Below are positions 8,740-17,561 of a DNA stretch of 64,000 bases, one piece after another. The notes below the pieces were generated by a model that was not told where the DNA came from, did not search any database, and worked only from the letters and a program-made list of their open reading frames with translations. Position 1 is the first letter of the stretch, and each line of letters begins with the position of its first letter. The translations under genes were made by a program, and so were the position numbers. Source of the stretch: CAWCHZ01 sp963795555 (lineage in GTDB: Bacteria > Actinomycetota > Thermoleophilia > Solirubrobacterales > Solirubrobacteraceae). The stretch lies in assembly GCA_963795555.1 (NCBI GenBank), contig CAWCHZ010000002.1, positions 496,001-560,000 of the forward strand, written 5' to 3'.

Positions 8740-9414
8740 GTGTACGTGATCATCGCGGGAGCCGGCAAGGTCGGCTGGAACCTCGCGCGCGAGCTGATCG
8801 ACAAGGGTCACGAGGTGACCGTCATCGAAGCGCGCCGTGATCGCTACCTGGTCGTCGAGGAGGAGCTCGAGCATGCCGTGCAGTACGGCGACGGAACCGA
8901 GCTGTGGGTGCTCGAGCGGGCCGGCATCGCCCGCGCCGACATGGTGATCGCAGTCACCGGCGACGATGAGGACAACATGCTCATCTGCCAGGTGGCCAAG
9001 GAGAAGTACCTCTGCGAGCGGATCATCGCCCGCGTCAACAACCCGCGCAATCTCCAGCACTTCCGGCTGCTGGGCATCCAGCCGGCGGTGTCGGCGACAG
9101 ACCTGATCCTGCGCCTGATCGAGCACGAGGTTCCGCGCTACGGCCTCGTGCATCTGCTGGCGTTCGACGAGGAGCGCCTGGAGATCATCGAGCTCGAGGT
9201 TGGCGACGCCGCGCCGGCGGCCGGACGGCGCGTCGCGGACCTGCAGCTGCCCGAGGGCAGCTTGGTGATCTCCGTCCTGCGCGACGGAGCAGGCTTCGTG
9301 CCCAAGGCCGACACCGTCATCCAGGCCGGCGACGAGGTCCTGATCGTGCTCGACCCCGGCTTGGAGGAGGCGATCACGGACCAGTTCGCAGGCGCCGGCG
9401 CTGCCCGTGGCTGA
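8740..9414 (+). CDS. TrkA family K+ uptake regulator (TrkA-N plus TrkA-C)
   Basis: This 224-residue protein has a Rossmann RCK domain (VYVIIAGAGKVGWNLAREL; AVTGDDEDNMLIC). From about residue 145 a TrkA-C domain follows, ending GDEVLIVLDPG. GTG 8740 is chosen over the longer upstream frame because GGGAGGAG lies eight bases before it and the Rossmann strand begins at residue 2. It is 13 bases behind its paralogue, so the two are almost certainly one operon. The same pairing is typical of actinobacterial K+ channel/transporter control. Confidence 0.9.
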   Translation: MYVIIAGAGKVGWNLARELIDKGHEVTVIEARRDRYLVVEEELEHAVQYGDGTELWVLERAGIARADMVIAVTGDDEDNMLICQVAKEKYLCERIIARVNNPRNLQHFRLLGIQPAVSATDLILRLIEHEVPRYGLVHLLAFDEERLEIIELEVGDAAPAAGRRVADLQLPEGSLVISVLRDGAGFVPKADTVIQAGDEVLIVLDPGLEEAITDQFAGAGAARG

Positions 9415-9430
9415 GCGCGCGGCGCGCCGC

Positions 9431-10663
9431 ATGGCCGACCATGCGGTCGACATGCTGCTGATCGGTGGTGGGGTGGCGTCCGCAAGCTGCGCGATCGCGC
9501 TGCGCCGGGGCAGTGGGAGCGAGTCGATCATGCTCGTCGGACGCGAGCTCGATGCCCCGTATCACCGCCCGCCGTGCTCCAAGGGCTATCTCAGCGGCGA
9601 CGAGGATCTCGAGCAGGTGATGGTCCGCCCGGCGGACTGGTGGGAGGACAACAACGTCGAGCTGCTCACGCGCACCAGCGTGGTGGCGCTGGACGCGAAC
9701 AATCGCATCGCGACGTTGTCGAACAAGCAGACCGTGGCGTTCCGCAAGGCGCTGATCGCGACCGGCCTCAACGTCCGGCGGATCGATCTCGAAGGCGCGC
9801 GCCTGGGCGGCGTGCACTACCTGCGCACGCTGCGCAACGCCGATGCGCTGGCCCGCGACGCCGAGGAGGTCGAACGGGTCGTGCTGATCGGCGGCTCCTA
9901 CATCGGCTGCGAGGTCGCCGCGACGCTGACAACGATGGGCAAGCGCTGCACCGTCGTGCTGCAGGAGCACACGCCGTTGCAGCGCGGCTTCGGCGAGCGG
10001 GCGGGGCGCTTCGTGCAGCGCGTGCTCGAGGATCACGACGTCGAGGTCCTGACCGAGACGCAGGCGGTCGCACTGGAGGGCTCCGGCGAGCGCGTCGAGG
10101 CCGTACGGACCGTCGATGGACGGCGGCTGAGCGCCGAGCTCGTGGTGATGGGCACGGGTGCCGTCGGGGACCTGACGCTGGCGCGCAGCGCCGGCCTGGA
10201 GATCGGGCCGGGCGGCGGCGTGCTCACCGACACACGGCTGTGCAGCTCGGTGCCGGGCATCTACGCTGCCGGCGACATCTGTGAATGGCCGCTGCCGGGA
10301 CTTGGCGCGCCGGCACGGATCGAGCACTGGGACGTGGCGTTCTCCCACGGTCACACGGCCGCCGCCAACATGCTCGGCGACGATCAGACCCACGACGTGC
10401 TGCCCTACTTCTGGTCCGATCTCGCCGACTGGTGCACGCTGCGCTTCGTCGGGGCGCGTCGCGGCGACGAGCGCGAGGTCCTGCGCGGCTCGGTCGAGGA
10501 CGGCAGGTTCTCGTTGTGGTACCTGGACGGCAGGCGGCTGCGTGCGGCGCTGAGCGTGGGCTGCGACGAGGATCTCGTCCGGGCCGGCCGCCTGATCGAG
10601 GCCGGGAGGTCCGTCGAGGCCGAGCACATCGCCGACCCGACCTACGAGCTGGCCGACCTGTAG
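9431..10663 (+). CDS. FAD/NAD(P)-dependent oxidoreductase, ferredoxin-reductase type
   Basis: This 410-residue flavoprotein of the pyridine-nucleotide-disulfide fold resembles the reductase component of Rieske-type oxygenases. It has a Rossmann FAD motif LLIGGGVASASCAIAL, the PYHRPPCSKGYL segment, an NAD(P) motif VVLIGGSYIGCEVAA and a second FAD contact GIYAAGDICEWP. It ends with a ferredoxin-reductase C-terminal domain. ATG 9431 is used. GTG 9407, overlapping the preceding stop, would add eight residues. No ferredoxin or oxygenase gene is adjacent, so the electron acceptor is unknown. Confidence 0.8.
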   Translation: MADHAVDMLLIGGGVASASCAIALRRGSGSESIMLVGRELDAPYHRPPCSKGYLSGDEDLEQVMVRPADWWEDNNVELLTRTSVVALDANNRIATLSNKQTVAFRKALIATGLNVRRIDLEGARLGGVHYLRTLRNADALARDAEEVERVVLIGGSYIGCEVAATLTTMGKRCTVVLQEHTPLQRGFGERAGRFVQRVLEDHDVEVLTETQAVALEGSGERVEAVRTVDGRRLSAELVVMGTGAVGDLTLARSAGLEIGPGGGVLTDTRLCSSVPGIYAAGDICEWPLPGLGAPARIEHWDVAFSHGHTAAANMLGDDQTHDVLPYFWSDLADWCTLRFVGARRGDEREVLRGSVEDGRFSLWYLDGRRLRAALSVGCDEDLVRAGRLIEAGRSVEAEHIADPTYELADL

Positions 10664-10746
10664 GCGGCCCTGGCGGCGAGTGCGCGCCAGCAGGGCCATG
10701 CGGCAAGCCCGGCACGCCGAGCGGCGCGGCGACGAAGGCGGCGGCG

Positions 10747-10905
10747 ATGCGTGACCTGCTGCTGAACCGCTTCCTGCCGGTGCTCGTGATCATGCTCTGC
10801 CTGTGGGTCGTCTTCCGGCCGCTGCGCGTCGAGAACGTCGCCCTGTTGACCTTCGCCGCGCTGCTGGCGGTGCTGGCGCTGCATCTGCTGCGCTCGCGGC
10901 GCTAG
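10747..10905 (+). CDS. Very small membrane protein (52 aa)
   Basis: The ATG at 10747 opens a 52-codon frame with two hydrophobic stretches (FLPVLVIMLCLWVVF and ALLTFAALLAVLALHLL), separated by the basic-polar RPLRVENV. It has a short basic end (LRSRR). The stop overlaps by four bases the end of the convergent glycosidase gene. No family is recognised. The membrane-like composition supports a real gene, but evidence is modest. Confidence 0.45.
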   Translation: MRDLLLNRFLPVLVIMLCLWVVFRPLRVENVALLTFAALLAVLALHLLRSRR

Positions 10906-12128
10906 AGGTGGCTGCCCGCCGCTCCCGCTGAGGGATCGAGCAGCTCGAGCACGAGCGCGGACCAGGCGAAGTCCCGCGCGCCCATGCCGGCGCCGCTGAA
11001 CGGCTGGTAGTACTCGCGCAGCCCCTCGCGCAGGACCACGGCCGCCACGCGCTCGGCGAGCTCCTGCGCCAGCGCGTGGTAGCCCAGGCGCCGCAGGCCC
11101 AAAGACACCAGCCAGGTGGAGTTGATCCAGGTTGGGCCGCGCCAATAGCGGCGCAGGCCCCAGAACGTCGCGCGCGTCGAGAACGAGGGCTCATCGGCGG
11201 CGACGGCGGGGGGCGCCAGCGGCAGCCAGAAGTGCGTCGGGTCGAGCAGGTGCTGCTCGACCAGCCGGCGCCCGATCGCCGCGGGCAGATCGGGCAGCGC
11301 CAGCGGAGCCAACGTCGACCAGGTCAGCGGCCCCGGGTCCGCGCGCTCCGGCAGCGCGCGATCGACGAAGCGTCCCGTGCGCTCGTCGTAAAGGCGCTCG
11401 ATGAGCGCGGCGGTCGGCGAGGGACGGCCGAGCGCGAGCTCCGAGAGCGCGTGCAGCACGTTGGCGACGACGGGGCAGACCAGCGGCCCGCCGGCGGCGC
11501 GGACCCGCTTGATGTCGAAGCCGAGCTGGCGGTTGCGCCGCACCAGCAGCGCAAAGCCCGGCAGGCCCTGCGCCCGCCGGCCCCAGACCGCGTCGAAGCT
11601 GGGAGAGGCATCGAGGCCCGACTCATCGGGCTGGAGGATCCAGATCAGGCCGTCACCACAGATGTCACGGTGCTCGCGAATCCAGGCGTGATGAGCGACG
11701 ATCGCGGGAACGGCGGCCGGGTCGCCGACCGCGATGCGCCATGCCCAGGCGAGCATCGGCGGCTGGATCGTGGCCGTCATCTGGTCGGCGCGGGAGCTGA
11801 CGTTGTAGAACAGCAGCCGCGGCAGGCCGACCGGATGCGACCAGAAGATCGTGTGCCCGATGAAGCCGTCCGGCTGGGCGGCGGCGAGCAGCGTCTCGAG
11901 CTCGGCACGGGCACGCGCCGGCTGCAGCCGCGCCCAGACGACCGCCGATTGGCAGGAGTCCCAGTACCATTGCCAGGGGTAGCGGATCGGGCTGGGTGCG
12001 GTGTAGGCGTAGCGAACGCCGGCCCGCTCCCCCTGGCGCCAGTTGGCATGCAGCGTGCGCTCGCACAGCGCGCTCAGCGACTCCAGCCGCTCCGCCGGCG
12101 TCGCGCGGACGGTGGCGTCGGCGCTCAT
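10902..12128 (-). CDS. GH63-like alpha-glycosidase (trehalase / mannosylglycerate hydrolase fold)
   Basis: This 408-residue soluble enzyme has an (alpha/alpha)6-barrel glycosidase pattern. YPWQWYWDSCQSAVVW matches the WxWDS region of GH63/GH37 proteins. GFIGHTIFW, the acidic LQPDESGLDASPSFD segment and YWRGPTWINSTWLVSLGL are also typical of GH63-like and MGH1-type hydrolases. There is no signal peptide. The start is ATG 12128 (MSADATVRA), because the upstream extension is low-complexity. Candidate substrates are glucosyl- or mannosylglycerate, trehalose or oligosaccharides. The exact one cannot be assigned. Confidence 0.72.
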   Translation of the reverse strand: MSADATVRATPAERLESLSALCERTLHANWRQGERAGVRYAYTAPSPIRYPWQWYWDSCQSAVVWARLQPARARAELETLLAAAQPDGFIGHTIFWSHPVGLPRLLFYNVSSRADQMTATIQPPMLAWAWRIAVGDPAAVPAIVAHHAWIREHRDICGDGLIWILQPDESGLDASPSFDAVWGRRAQGLPGFALLVRRNRQLGFDIKRVRAAGGPLVCPVVANVLHALSELALGRPSPTAALIERLYDERTGRFVDRALPERADPGPLTWSTLAPLALPDLPAAIGRRLVEQHLLDPTHFWLPLAPPAVAADEPSFSTRATFWGLRRYWRGPTWINSTWLVSLGLRRLGYHALAQELAERVAAVVLREGLREYYQPFSGAGMGARDFAWSALVLELLDPSAGAAGSHL

Positions 12129-12156
12129 CGGGCGCGATGAACTTATCGCACAGCGA

Positions 12157-12216
12157 GGCCGGGGCGGACCGCGCAAGGCCGGGGCGGACCGCGCAAGGCC
12201 GGGGCGGACCGCGCGA
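12157..12216 (+). repeat. 20-base tandem repeat, three copies
   Basis: The unit GGCCGGGGCGGACCGCGCAA occurs at 12157, 12177 and 12197, the last copy changing at its end. It lies between the glycosidase start and tRNA-Gln, in otherwise gene-free DNA (12129-12310). Confidence 0.85.
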
Positions 12217-12310
12217 GCGAGGCGCGTGCCAGTCGACGCGTGCGTGGCGGATCGGCGAGCCGCGGTCCGAAAGGACGCCCGAGGCGCGCGGCTATACTGG
12301 CCTGCCGCCT

Positions 12311-12381
12311 TCCGGGATCGTCTAATGGTAGGACGCCTGACTCTGGATCAGGAAGTTGGGGTTCGAATCCCTGTCCCGGAG
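12311..12381 (+). tRNA. tRNA-Gln (anticodon CUG)
   Basis: The sequence folds as a cloverleaf. The acceptor arms are TCCGGGA (12311) and TCCCGGA (12374-12380) with G as discriminator. The anticodon stem CCTGA/TCAGG carries a loop CTCTGGA, giving anticodon CTG, and the T-loop is TTCGAAT. CCA is not encoded. The downstream 60 bases lead into vapBC. Confidence 0.95.
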
Positions 12382-12419
12382 CTGACTGCGTGGTTTGTTG
12401 CAGGCAAGACGCGAGCGGC

Positions 12420-12435
12420 GATATCGCATGATATC
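12420..12435 (+). promoter_or_regulatory. Inverted repeat upstream of vapB, probable autoregulatory operator
   Basis: GATATC at 12420-12425 is repeated at 12430-12435 around GCAT, giving GATATC-GCAT-GATATC (itself an inverted repeat). It ends eight bases before the vapB ATG, where RHH antitoxin-toxin complexes normally bind. Inference from position and symmetry. Confidence 0.5.
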
Positions 12436-12443
12436 CTTGCGCT

Positions 12444-12665
12444 ATGCCTGACGTCCTGATCCGAGACGTGCCGGCGGAGGATCTCGCCCGCATCGATGCC
12501 CAGGCCGCGCGGCTAAAGCTCTCGCGTACGGAATACCTGCGGCGCCGGCTCCATCAGGAGGCCAGCCGTCCGTCGATCCCGGTGACGACCGCGGATCTGC
12601 AGAGGTTCGCCGCCCGCTTCGGTGATCTCGAGGATCCCGAGGTGATGCGCCGGGCCTGGTCGTGA
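12444..12665 (+). CDS. vapB: VapB-type ribbon-helix-helix antitoxin
   Basis: This 73-residue protein begins with the RHH strand PDVLIRDVPAEDLARID, then LKLSRTEYLRRRL helices. The toxin-binding tail is acidic (RFGDLEDPEV). Size and composition match VapB antitoxins, which neutralise the partner PIN RNase and repress the operon. The vapC GTG overlaps its stop by four bases. The pair sits just after tRNA-Gln, a frequent landing site for mobile DNA. Confidence 0.85.
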   Translation: MPDVLIRDVPAEDLARIDAQAARLKLSRTEYLRRRLHQEASRPSIPVTTADLQRFAARFGDLEDPEVMRRAWS

Positions 12666-13081
12666 CAGCCAGCGAGCCGGCGGGCTGGCTGATCGACAAG
12701 TCGGCGCTGGTCCGGCTTGCGGGCAGCCCTGACATCGAGGCCTGGGCCGACCGGATCGAGCGGGGGCTCGTGCGAATCGCGACTGTCACACTACTCGAGG
12801 TCGGCTACTCCGCTCGCGACGCTCGGGATCTTCACGCGGGCTTGCGTGAGCCGCCGATTGCCTCGATGCCGGTGGAATACGCGACGCCGGCGGCCGAGGA
12901 TCGCGCCCTCGAGGTGCTCAACGTGCTCGCCAACCGCGGCCATCATCGGGCGCCCTCTGTGCCGGACCTGCTGATCGCAGCGATCGCTGAGCGCGCTGGT
13001 CTTGTCGTCTTGCACCGGGACAAGGACTTCGACCTCATCGCCGGGGTCACCGGCCAGAGCACCGAGCGGCTCGATGGCTGA
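12662..13081 (+). CDS. vapC: VapC-type PIN-domain ribonuclease toxin
   Basis: This 139-residue PIN-domain RNase is expected to cleave tRNA or rRNA when unbound. The acidic Mg2+ site can be seen: Asp in WLIDKSALVRL, Glu in TLLEVGYSARD, Asp in SVPDLLIAAIAE and the final HRDKDFDLIA. All four conserved acidic positions are present, so the toxin should be active. GTG 12662 overlaps the vapB stop (GTGA). Confidence 0.9.
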   Translation: MTASEPAGWLIDKSALVRLAGSPDIEAWADRIERGLVRIATVTLLEVGYSARDARDLHAGLREPPIASMPVEYATPAAEDRALEVLNVLANRGHHRAPSVPDLLIAAIAERAGLVVLHRDKDFDLIAGVTGQSTERLDG

Positions 13082-13156
13082 CCAAGCCGGTGCACTTGAT
13101 GAGCGCGCCTGACATGGCCTACTGGACACCTCGGTGCGCGGATGAGGCGGCCGCTG

Positions 13157-14986
13157 CTACGCGCTCGCCTGCTCGGCCCAGTCGCGGTAGAGGCCCCAGT
13201 AGACCCCCTGGCGATCGAGCAGCTGCTCGTGGCTGCCGCGCTCCGCGACGTGGCCGTGCTCGAGCACGACGATCTGGCCGGCACGGCGGATCGTCGAGAG
13301 GCGGTGGGCGATGACGATCGCCGTGCGCCCGGCGAGCAGGCGGCGCAGGCCGGTCTCGATCCGCCGCTCGGTGTGGATGTCGACGTTGGAGGTGGCCTCG
13401 TCGAGGACGAGGATGCGCGGGTCGGCGATCAGCGCGCGGGTGAAGGCGATCAGCTGACGCTGGCCGGCCGAGAGCTGCACGCCGCGCTCGCCGACCTCGC
13501 TGTCGTAGCCGTGCTCGAGGCGCTCGATGAAGGCGTCGGCACCGATCGCCTGGGCGGCGGCGCGGATCTCCTCGTCGCCTGCGTCGGGACGACCGAAGGC
13601 GATGTTGTCGCGGATCGTGCCGGAGAAGAGGAACGCCTCCTGCGGGACGATCCCCAGCTGGGAGCGCAGCGAGGCGGCGGTGACGTCGCGCAGGTCATGA
13701 CCGTCGACCAGCACGCGTCCCTCGGTCGGGTCGTAGAAGCGCGCCACCAGCTTCGCCAGCGTCGACTTGCCGGCGCCGGTCTCCCCGACCAGCGCGACCG
13801 TCTGGCCGGCCGGCACGTGCAGGTCCACATCGCGCAGCGCCCAGCTCGCGTCGGCGCCCTCGCCGTAGCGGAAGGAGACGTCCTCGAAGGTCAGCTCGCC
13901 GCGTATGCGCGCTAGCGCGATCGCGTCCGGCGCGTCGACCAGGTCCGGACGCTCGTCGAGCAGCCCGAAGATCTTGTCGAGGGCAGCCATGCCCGACTGG
14001 TAGGTGGTGTAGAGCTGGGAGAGCTGCTGGATCGGGTCGAAGAAGTTGTTGAGGGCGAACACAAATGCGGCGATCACGCCGACCGTGACCTGGCCGTCGA
14101 TCGCGCGATAGCCGCCGTAGAGCAGGATCGCCACCTGCGCCAGCCCGGACAGCAGCTCGACGCCCGGGAAGTAGGCGGCGTTGAGGTTGACGGTGCGCAT
14201 GTTGGCGCGGCGGTTGTCCTCGTTGAGCTCGGCGAAGCGGACGCGGTGGCGGGGCTCCTGGCCGAAGCTGCGTACGACGCGGATGCCCGACAGCGTCTCC
14301 TGCAGGTAGGCGGTGATCCAGGCGATTCGCTCGCGCGTCACGCGATAGGCGTCGGTCGAGATGATGCGGAAGATCAGGCTGGCGACGCCCAGCAGCGGCA
14401 GCATCGCCAGCGTCACCAGGGCCAGCTGGACATCGAGCACGAACAGGATCACGACGGTGCCGATCAGCGTCAGCGAGGACTGGAACAGGGTCACGACGCC
14501 GTCGGTGACGAGCTGGTCGAGCGCCTCGACATCGTTGCTGATGCGCGAGACCAGAACGCCTGCGCGGTTGCGCGAGTAGAACGCGAACGAGAGCGTCTGC
14601 AGGTGCTCGAAGATGCGGAAGCGCAGGTCCTGCAGCGCACGCTGCCCGACCCAGCCAACCAGCCAGGTCTGCAGCGCGCTGGCCAGCGAGTAGACGATCA
14701 CCGAGCCCAGGAAGGCCAGCGCGATCAGGTCCAGCGTGCCGATGTCGTGGCGGCTGATGCCCTGATCGATCGCCAGCTTGGCCAGCGGCGAGGGGGCCAG
14801 CGCCGCGGCTGTCGCGATCAGCAACGACACGAACATCAGCGCGACCCGCAGCCGATAGGGGCGCAGCAGCTCGATCAGGCCGGCGACGCGCCGCAGCCGC
14901 CCTCTGCTGCCGCGCAGGCGCCGGCGCAGCTCGGCCCGCCGAGTGGGAGCCGGCGCGCCGCCGAGGACCTGGCCGTGGGCGCTCAC
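13157..14986 (-). CDS. ABC exporter, fused permease-ATPase (second of a pair)
   Basis: This 609-residue half-transporter has six membrane helices (about residues 45-325), followed by an ATPase domain with Walker A GETGAGKST, the LSAGQRQLIAFTRAL signature, Walker B ILVLDEATSNVD and the H-loop IVIAHRLSTI. The start overlaps the stop of the upstream ABC gene (14983-14986). The two should therefore form one heterodimeric exporter of the MsbA/LmrA or BmrCD type. Substrate is unknown: lipids, drugs or peptides are all possible. Confidence 0.92.
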   Translation of the reverse strand: MSAHGQVLGGAPAPTRRAELRRRLRGSRGRLRRVAGLIELLRPYRLRVALMFVSLLIATAAALAPSPLAKLAIDQGISRHDIGTLDLIALAFLGSVIVYSLASALQTWLVGWVGQRALQDLRFRIFEHLQTLSFAFYSRNRAGVLVSRISNDVEALDQLVTDGVVTLFQSSLTLIGTVVILFVLDVQLALVTLAMLPLLGVASLIFRIISTDAYRVTRERIAWITAYLQETLSGIRVVRSFGQEPRHRVRFAELNEDNRRANMRTVNLNAAYFPGVELLSGLAQVAILLYGGYRAIDGQVTVGVIAAFVFALNNFFDPIQQLSQLYTTYQSGMAALDKIFGLLDERPDLVDAPDAIALARIRGELTFEDVSFRYGEGADASWALRDVDLHVPAGQTVALVGETGAGKSTLAKLVARFYDPTEGRVLVDGHDLRDVTAASLRSQLGIVPQEAFLFSGTIRDNIAFGRPDAGDEEIRAAAQAIGADAFIERLEHGYDSEVGERGVQLSAGQRQLIAFTRALIADPRILVLDEATSNVDIHTERRIETGLRRLLAGRTAIVIAHRLSTIRRAGQIVVLEHGHVAERGSHEQLLDRQGVYWGLYRDWAEQASA

Positions 14987-16752
14987 AGTGGGGCCACCTG
15001 CGCCTCGATCGGCTTGCGGTTGAGGAAGACCTGGTCGGGCAGGCCATGCTCGACGATCTCGCGGTAGAGCTCCGAGCGCGCCAGCAGCTCCTCGTGATCG
15101 CCGAGCGCGACGAGCCGGCCGTCCTCGAGCAGTGCGATCTCGTCCGCCATCGCGATCGTCGACAATCGGTGGGCCACCACCAAGGTCGTGCGCTGCGCCA
15201 TCAGCTCGCGCAGCGCGCGCTTGATCTGCTGCTCGGTCGACGCGTCGACGGATGAGGTCGCGTCGTCGAGGATCAGGACGCGCGGATCGGTCAGCAGGGC
15301 ACGGGCGATCGCCAGGCGCTGGCGCTGGCCGCCCGACAGCGTCAGCCCCCGCTCGCCGACCAATGTGTCATAGCCCTCCGGCAGCTCGGCGATGAAGCCA
15401 GCAGCCTGCGCGCGCTCGGCGGCCTCCTGCACCTGCGCGCGGGACGCCTCGGGTCGAGCGTAGGCGATGTTCTCGTGAACGGTCGCGGAGAACAGGAACG
15501 GGTCGTCGGTGACGACCGCGATCTCCCGGCGCAGCGCCTCTGGCCGGACGCGGCGCACATCGACGCCGTCGATCAGCACGCGCCCGGCGCTGGGGTCATA
15601 GAGCCGTGGGATCAGCGACACGAGCGCGCTCTTGCCCGAGCCGGTCGCGCCCACCAGCGCGACCGTGCGGCCACCCTCGACGAGGAGGTCGACGTGGCGC
15701 AGCGCCGGGCGGCGGGTGCCCTCGAAGGTCAGCGTTACGTCGTCGAGCTCCACCCGCCCGGGCCCCGCCGGCAGCGGGATGGCGTCGGCGGGCACCGTCA
15801 GGCGCGGCTGGCGGTCGAGGATCTCGAACAGACGCGCCCCCGAGGCGGTCGCGCGCTGGGAGGCGCCGAGCATCACCCCGAGCGTGCGCATCGGGCTGAT
15901 CAGCATCAGCAGGTAGGCGTAGAACGCGGTGAACGTGCCCGCGCTGATCGTCCCGTGGATCACCTGGCGGCCGCCGACGAAGAGGATCACCGCCAGTCCC
16001 AGGTTCGGCAGGAAGCCGATCAGCGGGTTGTAGGTCGCCTGCAGCCGCGTCGAGAGCATCGCCTGGTCGAAGACCCGTCCGGTCGCATCGCGAAAGCGCG
16101 CCAGCTGGCGCTGCTCGCGTGCAAACGCCTTGACGACACGCACGCCGGAGATGTTCTCCTCGGCCTCGGCGGTCAGCTCGGCGATGCGCTGCTGGACCTC
16201 CTGCAGCGCCGGGCGCGACACACGCCCGTAGCGCGCGGCGCTCAGGATGATCAGCGGGGTGGGCGACAGCGCCAGCGCCGCCAGCAGCGGATCGATCGAG
16301 AGCATGATCACCGCGGCGAGCACCAATGTCAGGGCCGACTGGGCGATGAAGACGAGGCCGTAGCCGAGGAAGAAGCGCACGGACTGCAGGTCGACCGTCG
16401 CGCGTGACATCAGCTGGCCCGTCTGCTGGTGGTCGAAGAAGCCGATCTCGAGCGACAGCAGATGGCTGTAGAGGCGCTCGCGGATGTCGTATTCGACCCC
16501 CAGCGAGACCCGCCCGGCGATCAGTCGGCGCGCGATGCTCAGCACCAGCCGGACGAGAGCGGCGATCGCGATGCCGATCGCCAGCCAGGTCAGCGAGCCA
16601 CGGTCATGGTGGGCGATGCGGTCGATCGCCGCGCCGACGAGTCGCGGGATCGCGACGCTGGCGATGATCGCCAGCGTGGCGAAGGCAAAGGAGGCGATCA
16701 CTCCGCGCCGGTAGGGCCGCAGAAAGGTCAGCAGGCGCCGGAACGTGAGCAC
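14983..16752 (-). CDS. ABC exporter, fused permease-ATPase (first of a pair)
   Basis: This 589-residue half-transporter has six membrane helices followed by an ATPase with Walker A GATGSGKSA, signature LSGGQRQRLAIARALL, Walker B VLILDDATSSVDA and VVAHRLSTIA. The Walker B carries D-D-A-T (catalytic Glu replaced by Asp), whereas the partner has D-E-A-T. This asymmetry is typical of heterodimeric exporters with one degenerate site. GTG 16752 is chosen because it directly precedes the first helix region (LTFRRLLTFLRPYRRG). The open frame extends much further upstream without protein-like sequence. Confidence 0.9.
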   Translation of the reverse strand: MLTFRRLLTFLRPYRRGVIASFAFATLAIIASVAIPRLVGAAIDRIAHHDRGSLTWLAIGIAIAALVRLVLSIARRLIAGRVSLGVEYDIRERLYSHLLSLEIGFFDHQQTGQLMSRATVDLQSVRFFLGYGLVFIAQSALTLVLAAVIMLSIDPLLAALALSPTPLIILSAARYGRVSRPALQEVQQRIAELTAEAEENISGVRVVKAFAREQRQLARFRDATGRVFDQAMLSTRLQATYNPLIGFLPNLGLAVILFVGGRQVIHGTISAGTFTAFYAYLLMLISPMRTLGVMLGASQRATASGARLFEILDRQPRLTVPADAIPLPAGPGRVELDDVTLTFEGTRRPALRHVDLLVEGGRTVALVGATGSGKSALVSLIPRLYDPSAGRVLIDGVDVRRVRPEALRREIAVVTDDPFLFSATVHENIAYARPEASRAQVQEAAERAQAAGFIAELPEGYDTLVGERGLTLSGGQRQRLAIARALLTDPRVLILDDATSSVDASTEQQIKRALRELMAQRTTLVVAHRLSTIAMADEIALLEDGRLVALGDHEELLARSELYREIVEHGLPDQVFLNRKPIEAQVAPL

Positions 16753-16817
16753 TGGCCGAAGGATATTTGCCTGTGCAACGTTCTTCCGCCAGCTTGGCGA
16801 TCGCGCGACTGCTTGCT

Positions 16818-17561
16818 CTAGAGCGTGGGGTCGAGCAGCAGATAGCTGGCGCCGCTCGTGCTGCTGCTCGGCTCGAGCACGACCGCGAACAGGTGCTGCG
16901 CGAACTCCGGCGCATATCCGGCCAGCTGGCGCTCGCCGGCGGGCGTCAGCTGGGGCGGCGGTGAGGGCACGGTGCGCACCAGGGGCCTGGCGAGGGCCGC
17001 GCGCAGGTCGCCACGCTCGAAGAGCATCGCGTGTGCGCTGGTCTGGGCGCTGGACGGCGGCAGAATCGTCACCACCTGATCGAGGCCGCTGAGGTAGTGA
17101 AAGCTGTAGAGCGCGAGCTCGAGCGCCTCGCGCTGGAGCAGCAGCGCGCGGGCATGGGTCGCCTTGCCCGGCAGCGTGCAGCTCGCGCCGCTGCCGCACA
17201 TCTCATACAGCACGCCGACGCCGGCCAGCACCCGTACCTGGCCGGTGGAGTTGCGCGGCTTGACGGCGATCTTGAGGTCGGAGCCGAGTAGGCGCTGGCC
17301 GCCCTGGACGGTCACGAGCTCTTTGCCATCGGACAGCTTGTAGGTGCTGGCGACGTGGTTGGCGATGTCGATCGCGCCGATCGGGGGGTCGGAGCTGTTG
17401 GGGTGCCAGGCCGACCAGGCGAGGTCGGGATGGTTGCGCGCGCCATGGCCGCCGGCGAGCAGGGCGGCCACGGCGATCGCCGCCACCGCAACGCCGAGCA
17501 GCGCGCCCTGTGCGAAGCGGAAGTGGGGCGTGAAGCGCCGCGCTGCTAGACCTTCGGCCAT
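16818..17561 (-). CDS. Membrane-anchored protein of unknown function
   Basis: This 247-residue protein has one N-terminal hydrophobic helix (about residues 20-40, GALLGVAVAAIAVAALLAGG) and a long extracytoplasmic part. That part includes two cysteines (YEMCGSGASCTLPG) that may form a disulfide. No family is recognised. The start overlaps by 16 bases the 3' end of the FtsH-like gene upstream. It may be cotranscribed with that gene and with the ABC exporter downstream. Confidence 0.65.
   Translation of the reverse strand: MAEGLAARRFTPHFRFAQGALLGVAVAAIAVAALLAGGHGARNHPDLAWSAWHPNSSDPPIGAIDIANHVASTYKLSDGKELVTVQGGQRLLGSDLKIAVKPRNSTGQVRVLAGVGVLYEMCGSGASCTLPGKATHARALLLQREALELALYSFHYLSGLDQVVTILPPSSAQTSAHAMLFERGDLRAALARPLVRTVPSPPPQLTPAGERQLAGYAPEFAQHLFAVVLEPSSSTSGASYLLLDPTL

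Noticed and set aside
12361..12381. An attL/attR pair at tRNA-Gln
   Set aside because: No second copy of the tRNA 3' end and no integrase were found in the window.
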